From Tupaia tana (lineage: Eukaryota > Chordata > Mammalia > Scandentia > Tupaiidae): a DNA stretch of 64,000 nucleotides. The notes below the pieces were generated by a model, which saw nothing but the letters and a program-made list of their open reading frames with translations, had not been told where the DNA came from and ran no database searches. The DNA is taken from positions 69,738,949 to 69,802,948 of the forward strand of contig JAKSZU010000009.1 of the NCBI GenBank assembly GCA_026018925.1, in the 5' to 3' direction. A program made the position numbers and the translations under genes. This document shows positions 57,041-64,000 of the stretch, in pieces. The first letter of the stretch is position 1. The number at the start of each line of letters is the position of its first letter.

Positions 57041-57701
57041 CCCCCCCCAAACCTTCATGCATCCCCACCGTTCCTCCTCCTTGGATCCCAGGTTGCTTGT
57101 CTTGGACTTTAAGACGAATTCCCACCCCACCCCACCTGCAAACTGGATCGAGCCGGCCAGTAGTTCCGGACACCAGGCGGACTGAAGCTGCAGGCCCGCC
57201 CCCCCCCCTCGCCCCCTGAACCTTCGCACATCCCCACCGTTCCTCCTCCTTGGATCTCAGGTTGCTTGTCTTGGACTTTAAGACGAACTCCCACCCCACC
57301 CCACCCGCAAACCGGATAGAGCCGGCCAGTAGTTCCGGACACCAGGCGGACTGAGGCTGCAGGCCCGACCAACCTGGTCCTGTCACTCATCATCTGACCC
57401 TTTCCTACTAGCCTTTAGACTCTGAATTTCGGTGATTTGAATAGCGCGCGGCACGGCCGCACAATTTTCTTTTTTCATTTTTCTTTGCTCTTGAGGTGTT
57501 GCTTATTAGGTCAGTTGGAGGCTTACTACTCCTTAGAAACAGGGAGAACTTTGGGCCATCCAGGACTAGTTGCAACAGTTAATGGTAATTGTGAGCAACA
57601 GAGGCCAACCATAATAGAAATCATCAAATTTCTAATGCTATACAAGTTTTAACACTCAGTATTACCTTAAATAAGTTAGGAAGCAACATATAGAGTACGT
57701 G
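57041..57701 (+). promoter_or_regulatory. L1 5'UTR with two 169-bp monomers
   Basis: The motif CCTTC..CATCCCCACCG starts at 57052 and 57221. Each unit continues through GTTGCTTGTCTTGGAC, CACCCCACCCCACC and AGTAGTTCCGGACACCAGGC. A unique segment with GCGCGCGGCACGGCCGC (near 57444) follows before ORF1. It bears no resemblance to the 129-bp monomers at 4131-4528. Confidence 0.85.
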
Positions 57702-58671
57702 ATGACTAGGAACCATCGCAGAGGCTCAAGAAATATGAGCAACCAACAAAAGGCCTCTCCCTCAAGGGAAATCATCAAGCCTGCATGACCCACAGTCAAT
57801 ACAATGGACGTTGTGGACATGTCTGATAAGGAATTCAGAATATTTGTAGTGACCAAACTAACTGAGATGGAAGACAAAAGAGACAAGGAGCTCCAGGAGA
57901 TGAGGAAGTCCTTTAATGATTTGAAAGAAGAAATGAATACCTTAAACAAGAACCAGATGGAACTTCTAGGATTGAAGAATGTGATCCGGGAAATCCAAAC
58001 CTCCCTTGAAAGTATTAAAAGTAGGTTAGACCAGGCAGAAGATCGAATCTCTAACATAGAAGACAAAACATCTGACCTAGAAAAAAGTATCAAGAAGATT
58101 GAGAAAACAACCATGAAAAATGAGGACAACATACGAGGAATACTGGATACCATCAAGCGCCCCAACATCCGGATAATTGGTATTCCAGAAGAGGAAGAAA
58201 ATAATAAGGGCCTAGATAATTTATTCCATGAAATCCTGGAAGAAAACTTTCCAAACCTAGAAAGGCATTCAAATATCCAGACCCAAGAAATACATAGGAC
58301 CCCGAGTAGAATCAACCCAAGAAGATCCTCTCCAAGGCACATCATAGCCAGACTAGTGAAAACAAGCAGACAAAGACAAGATACTAAAGTTGGCAAGAGG
58401 GAAACGTCAAGTTACTTACAAAGGTCATCCCATCAGGCTAACATCTGATCTCTCATCAGAAACAATGCAGGAAAAGAAAGAATGGGGAAGCATAGTAAAA
58501 GTGTTGATTGAAAAACAATTTCAACCAAGAATACTATATCCGGCAAAATTATCTTTCATATGGGGAAAAAAAGATAAAAACATTCTCGAACAAACAAAAT
58601 TTGAAGGAATTACCAACTCCAAAACAGCTCTTCAAGAGGTTCTGAAGGGAGTACTATACCAGGAAAACTAA
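57702..58671 (+). pseudogene. L1 ORF1, one stop and one frameshift
   Basis: Start MTRNHRRGSRNMSN at 57702. TGA at codon 29 (57786); from ATG 57804 the frame is open through the coiled coil (about 57860-58140) and RNA-binding block (RPNIRIIGIPEEEE near 58160) to about 58370, where one extra base shifts the frame. The last part (RQVTYKGHPIRLT to LKGVLYQEN) is open in the new frame to 58671. A downstream ATG could bypass the early stop but not the shift. Confidence 0.92.
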
Positions 58672-58739
58672 AGAATCAGACAGACAGTTATACGAGAACA
58701 AAAAGCAATGAAGAAAATGGCTCACTTAATGATAGGATC

Positions 58740-61700
58740 AGGTATGGAAATATAATTACATTGAATGTCAGTGGATTAAATTCTCCAATTAAGAGACATA
58801 GACTGGCTGACTGGATAAGAAAACAGAAATCTTCTATCTGTTGCCTACAAGAAACTCACCTTATGGATAAAGACAGACATAGACTAAAAGTAAAGGACTG
58901 GAAAAAGATACTCCATGCAAATGGAAATCAAAAAGGGCTGGAGTAGCGATATTGATCTCAGACAAAATAGATTTCAAGACAAAGACTGTAAGAAAAGACA
59001 GAGAAGGGCATTATATAATAGTAAATGGGGTAATCCAACAAGAAGACATAACCCTTATAAATATCTATGCACCCAACTCAGGTGCACCTAAATATGTGAA
59101 GGAAAGACTGCTGGAACTAAAAGGAGAGATAGGGAGAAATACTATAATTGTTGGAGATCTCAACACCCCATTATCTCCTTTAGACAGATATTCTAGACAG
59201 AAAATAAATAGAGAGATACAGGACTTAAATGATACTATAAATTGAATGGGCTTGACAGATATCTATAGAACTTTCCACCCTACATCCACAACTTATACAT
59301 TTTTCTCTCCCCGACATGGAACCTTTTCAAAGATTGATCATATATTAGGACACAAATCAAGCCTTTACAGATTCAAAGGCATAGAAACTGTATCCAGCAT
59401 CTTCTCTGACCATGATGGAATTAAACTCAAGATTAATTTCAAGAAACAACCAAAAAAATACACGAACACATGGAAACTGAACAACCTACTTCTAAATGAC
59501 TTCTTCACTACTGAAGAAATTAAGGTTGAAATAAAAAAAATTATGGAAACAAATGATAATGAGTACACAAGTGTCCAGAATCTATGGGACACAGCAAAAG
59601 CAGCCATAAGAGGGAAATTCATAGCAATTAGTGCGCATAAGAAAAGGATGGAAAGAGGGCAAATAGATAACTTATCATCATGCCTCAGAGAATTGGAAAA
59701 ACAACAACAAACAAACCCCCAAAAGCCAGACGAAAAGAAATAATAAAGGTTCGAGCAGAAATAAATGAAATAGAAAATAAACCGTACAGAAAATAAATGA
59801 AAGCAAAAGCTGGTTCTTTGAAAAGATTAACAAGATCAACACACCATTGGCTAGACTGATCAAAAAGAACAAAGAAAGGAACCAGATTAATCAAATATGT
59901 GATGAAACAGGCAATATTACTACAGACAAAGCAGAAATACAAAATATCATTAGAGGATACTATGAGCAACTTTACGCCAACAAACAAGATAACCTGGAGG
60001 AGATGGACAAATTCCTGGATGCATATAATCTACCAAGATTGGATCAGGAGGACATAGAGAACCTGAATAGACCCATAACAAGCCAGGAGATTGAATCAGT
60101 AATAAATAATCTCCCAACAAAGAAAAGCCCAGGTCCAGATGGCTTCACTTCTAAATTATACAAAACTTTTAAGGAAGAGTTAACCCCTATCCTACTAAAA
60201 TTATTTCTAAAGATTCAAAAGGAAGGAAACCTTCCAAATTCATTTTATGAAGCCTCCATTATCCTCATCCCCAAAACAGATAAGGACATGACACAAAAGG
60301 AAAACTACAGACCAATATCATTGATGAATACAGATGCAAAAATTTTCAACAGGATACTCGCAAATCGTATCCAACAACATATAACATTCATCACGACCAG
60401 GTAGGCTTTATACCAGTGATGCAAGGGTGGTTCAATATACACAAGACCATAAATGTAATACACTACATTAACAGAAAGAAAGATAAAAACCATATGATCA
60501 TCTCAATTGATGCAGAGAAAGCATTTGACAAAATACAACATCCTTTTATGATTAAGACTCTCAGAAAGATTGGTATAGAAGGGTCATTTCTGAACACAAT
60601 AAAAGCAATCTATGAAAAACCTACAGCTAACATTATACTGAATGGGGAAAAGCTGAAAGCGTTTCCTCTGAAAACAGGTACTACTAGGCAAGGCTGCCCA
60701 CTTTCTCCATGGCTCTTTAATATAGTACTGTAAGTCTTAGCTATTGCAATCAGAGAAGAGAACAATATTAAAGGCATTTGAATAGGCAAAGAAGAGTTGA
60801 AAATATCTCTATTTGCAGATGACATGATGGTATACTTAGAAGACCCAAAGGTATCCATGAAAAAACATCTTGAAGTAATAAGTGAATTCAGTAAGGTGGC
60901 AGGATACAAAATCAATATCCAAAAGTCTATAGCATTTCTATTTATGAACAACGAGTTGAATGAAGCAGAGCTGAAGAAAGGAATCCCTTTCACCGTAGCC
61001 ACAAGATGTATAAGATACCTAGGGATAAACCTAACTAAGAAAGTCAAAGACCTATATAAAGAAAACTATGAAAATATTAAAAAATGTATTGAAAGTGACA
61101 TAAAAAAGTGGAAGGACATCCCATGCTCCTGGATTGGAAGAATTAACATGATCAAAATGGCAATTCTACCCAAATTAATATACATGTTTAATGCAATTCC
61201 AATCAAAATACCAGAAATATTCTTCACAGATCTAGAAAAGACAATCATAGAATTTGTCTAGAATCATAAAAGACCTTGTATTGCAAAAGCAATCCTGCAC
61301 AAGAATAATGGAGTAGGAGGCATATCACTCCCTGATCCCAAGACATACTATAAAGCTGTGGTCATCAAAACAGCATGGTATTGGCATAAAAACAGACAAG
61401 TGGACTAATGGAACAGAATAGAGACCCCAGAAATAACCCCCAGAGTTTACAGCCAACTGATCTTTGACAAAGGATATCAGTCAATCCATTGGGAAAAGGA
61501 AAACCTCTTTAGTAAATGGTGCTGGAAAAACTGGGTATCCACCTGAAGAAAGATGAAACTGAACCCCATCTCTCACCATTAACAACAATCAACTCTAAAT
61601 GGATCAAAGATATGGACCTAAGACCTCAAACAATAAAACTACTTTTGGAGAATGCTGGGGAAACTCAGGGAAATATTGGAGTAGGCAAAGACTTCTTAAA

Positions 61701-62602
61701 TAAAATTCGCAAATCACAGGCAATAATCCCTAAAATAGACAAGTGGGACTATATTAGACTAAGAAGTTTCTGCACAGCAAAGGACACAGTAGCAAGTGTG
61801 AACCAACAACCCTCGGAATGGGAAAATATTTTTGTTAAATATGCCTCAGACAAGGGACTGATATTCAGAATACACAGGGAACTCAAGTGCCTTATGCGAA
61901 AAAAAAATGATGAACCCAATTAAAAGATGGGAAAATGAGCTGAACAAAAATCTCTCTAAGGAAGACATACGAACAGCCAAAAAGCATATGAGGAAATGCT
62001 CAACATCCCTCATCATAAGGGAGATGTAGATAAAAACCACAATGAGATACCACCTAACCCCTGTCAGAATGGCAAAGATTAAGAATATAAAAAATGATAA
62101 GTGTTGTCGGGGATGTGGTGAAAAGGGAACCCTCCTACACTGTTGGTGGGTATGTAAACTAGTTCAACCACTGTGGAGAACAATATGGAGGTTCCTCAAA
62201 GATCTACAAATAGATCTACCATTTGATCCAGCAATCCCACTTCTGGGTATTTACCCGAAAGACAGGAGAACGCTCAGTCAGAAAAGTGCTTGCACATCAA
62301 TGTTTATTGCAGCATTATTCACAATTGCCAAGACATAGAACCAACCTAAATGTCCACAAAGTGATGAATGGATTGGAAAAGTGTGGTATATATACTCTAT
62401 GGAATACTACTCAGCCATAAAAAATAACAAGACCCTGACATTTGATAGAAAGTGGTCAGATACGGAGGATCTATTGCTGAGTGAAGTAAGCCAGGCTATG
62501 AAAGAAAGATATTGTATGTATCCACTTAATATTTACCGACTATCCGCACTCTATGGTAAAGAGCGAAAAATTGCAGGACATAAAAGCAGTGAAGGTACTT
62601 AA
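58740..62602 (+). pseudogene. L1 ORF2, full length, several breaks
   Basis: Endonuclease from NVSGLNSPIKRHRLADW (58764) through SIFSDHDG (about 59400); RT with YRPISLMN (about 60310), [13 protein letters not shown] (about 60508), TRQGCPLSP (about 60687) and the FADDM catalytic box at 60812-60826; C-terminal cysteine-rich CCRGCG...HCWWVC near 62104-62155; end GKERKIAGHKSSEGT with stop at 62600. Breaks include a lost base near 58930, a stop at 59243, shifts near 59730, 59785 and 60385, and stops at 60731, 60778 and 61259. Catalytic residues visible in RT are unchanged. Confidence 0.92.
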
Positions 62603-63294
62603 CGAGAATAGGACAGTGTGGAATGGGGGGGCGTGAGGAGAAGAGGATAGAGAAAGATAGTAAGAGAACAATAGAGAGGCAGGATGTTAGTGGGAAACAG
62701 ATATGGCTTATTACCTGTTGGTGATGACATGTATAATATTTTCAACTGAATTGGTCTGAGAAGTATTTCATGATGGGTAAAGTCTTTTTACAAGCAAAAT
62801 GAGAAATAGTGATTAACTTTTTTAAAAAATAATTAGAATAATAATAATAATGATTGGAAAAAAACATAGAAAAGATATTGAATGATGAAGTGGGGAGATT
62901 AATGTCTCTGTATTGACTGACATGCATGGCATTCCCTTTTGAAAAAGCAATGTAAGGGAACCAGCAGTTGGTGTAATGGCTATGTCGCTGGATTCCCACG
63001 TAGTCGACCGCGGTTCACGTCTCGGACCCGGTGGCTTACAACTCACGCCGGGCGCGTGTGCGTGCGTGCCCAAGATCCCGAGAGGAGAATGGAGGAGAAG
63101 GGATTGCGGCGTGACCATCGCCCCTGGGGGGTGATTTCTCGCTTTCTGTCTCTATGTCTCTCTCTATCTGTCTGGCGAGCGCACGCGCCCTATAGCGAAA
63201 AACCTCTCCAAAAAAAAAAAAAAAAAAAAGCAATGTAATACACTGTAAAATTATATGTAACCCAATGTAATATAAAGAAGTTTATGATAATAAA
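62603..63294 (+). other. L1 3'UTR
   Basis: G-rich start (GTGTGGAATGGGGGGGCGTG near 62614), as in other mammalian L1 3'UTRs, then AT-rich sequence to ATAATAAAAAA at 63285-63297. A SINE occupies 62956-63224. Confidence 0.85.
62956..63224 (+). mobile_element. tRNA-derived SINE, youngest type, in L1 3'UTR
   Basis: AAAAAGCAATGTAA at 62942-62955 and 63225-63238, perfect, with an uninterrupted A tail. GGGCGCGTGTG (63050-63060) can pair with CGCACGCGCCC (63180-63190), closing a large hairpin over the whole body. Confidence 0.96.
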
Positions 63295-63310
63295 AAAGAG
63301 GTCCCATGTC

Positions 63311-63780
63311 CATGGATAAGAAATATTAATATTAATGAAATGTACATACAATTCAAAATTATCTACAGTTTTAATGCAACCCATGAATTATCTACAGTTT
63401 TAATGCAACCAATGAAAAATATAAATTACATTCTTTGTAGAAATAGGAAAAAAATCATAAAATTTTTGTGGAACCACAAAAGACCCTGAACAGCCAAAGC
63501 AATCCTGAGCAAAGTGTACAAAACCAGAAGCCTCATGCTACATTACCTTTTGATAGTCTACAAAGGGTTAATAATCAGACAGTATGGCATAAAAACAAAC
63601 AGACTAACAGAAAAAAATAGCTAATTCAGAAATGAGTCTACATACAAGAGGTCTTAAAACTTAATAAGATTGTGTATAAAAATATACATGAACTTAAAAA
63701 TTTGGGGAATCAAAATAAGATAATATTTTAATTCCATTTTTTTACAAACTTTTTGAAAATAATCCCATATATATAGGCAA
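63311..63780 (+). mobile_element. Old L1M, part 5: downstream of the young L1
   Basis: TTGTGGAACCACAAAAGACCC, CAGCCAAAGCAATCCTGAGC and ACAGTATGGCATAAAAACAAAC follow L1M ORF2 after the point where part 4 was cut. A 33-bp local duplication (TTATCTACAGTTTTAATGCAAC) is at 63358-63410. Confidence 0.8.
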
Positions 63781-63789
63781 CTGATTTTC

Positions 63790-64000
63790 TTCTTTTTTTT
63801 TTATTTAGAGGTTTTTGCTATAGGGCACGTGTGCTCACCAGAAAGACAGAGAGAGACAGAGAGATAGAAAGCGAGAAATTACCCCCCAGGGAGGGTGGCC
63901 ATGCTGAAATACTTTCTCCTCCATTCTCCTCTCGGGATCTTGGGCACACACGCACATGCGCTCAGCGTGAGTTTAAGCCACTGGATCTGGGACTCGAACT
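63790..64000 (-). mobile_element. tRNA-derived SINE, cut by window end
   Basis: Tail arm GGTTTTTGCTATAGGGCACG through GGGACTCGAACT; the head is outside the window. Confidence 0.92.

Larger units (their letters stand above)
57038..63294 (+). mobile_element. Full-length young LINE-1
   Basis: A 16-bp duplication AAAGAGGTCCCATGTC at 57022-57037 and 63295-63310 brackets a 5'UTR with two tandem monomers, ORF1, ORF2 and a 3'UTR carrying a SINE: about 6.26 kb, or about 6.0 kb without the SINE. It inserted into the RT region of the older L1M. Both ORFs carry breaks, so it is full length but not competent. Confidence 0.95.

Noticed and set aside
57109..57393. Repetitive Gly/Ser-rich ORFs on the minus strand
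   Set aside because: Antisense frames across the L1 5'UTR monomers.

Overview
The window is nuclear DNA from a placental mammal. It holds ancient mammal-wide repeats (MIR, old L1M-type LINE-1, MLT1-like LTRs) and recognisable retro-derived copies of the mammalian genes TRIM59 and UBE2V2. Younger L1 copies and about 45 copies of a private tRNA-derived SINE (about 250-280 bp) lie on top. There is no Alu, B1/B2, BovB, CanSINE or ERE-like sequence. The lineage therefore has its own tRNA SINE. A colugo-like (Dermoptera) genome is one possibility, but I cannot establish it from sequence alone. I see no intact host gene or exon. The window looks like intergenic or deep intronic DNA shaped almost entirely by L1-driven retrotransposition.

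Layout. 1-4530: minus-strand young L1 cut by the window edge, with an intact ORF1, a damaged ORF2 and a tandem-monomer 5'UTR. 5330-6850: truncated L1. 6955-11815: MIR and ancient L1 3' ends peppered with SINEs. 12056-13507: an SVA-like composite retrotransposon (GC-rich domain, 19-bp VNTR, single-copy part, L1 3'UTR tails). 13930-17970: L1-related elements carrying ORF1 but no ORF2, two of them back to back. 20728-22183: TRIM59-like pseudogene broken by an L1 3' end. 24011-26650: the longest repeat-poor stretch. 26659-28182: dense SINE block. 28297-29817: second copy of the composite element. 30368-41280: ancient L1 and LTR remnants with SINEs. 41285-45715: 5'-truncated L1. 45716-51970: SINEs, another L1 3' end and unassigned sequence. 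51970-63780: one old L1M copy that received a UBE2V2 retrocopy, several SINEs, a member of a second SINE family and finally a full-length young L1 (57038-63294). Target-site duplications give the order of events.

The elements work as one ecosystem. Autonomous L1s encode an ORF1 RNA-binding protein and an ORF2 endonuclease/reverse transcriptase. The parasites (two tRNA-derived SINE families, the ORF1-only L1s, the VNTR composite and processed pseudogenes) all carry poly(A) or A-rich tails, and many have target-site duplications, as expected of L1-mediated insertion. The most notable items are the two SVA-like composites, each joined through its own A-rich tail to a different L1 3' end, and the two unrelated kinds of tandem-monomer L1 5'UTR.
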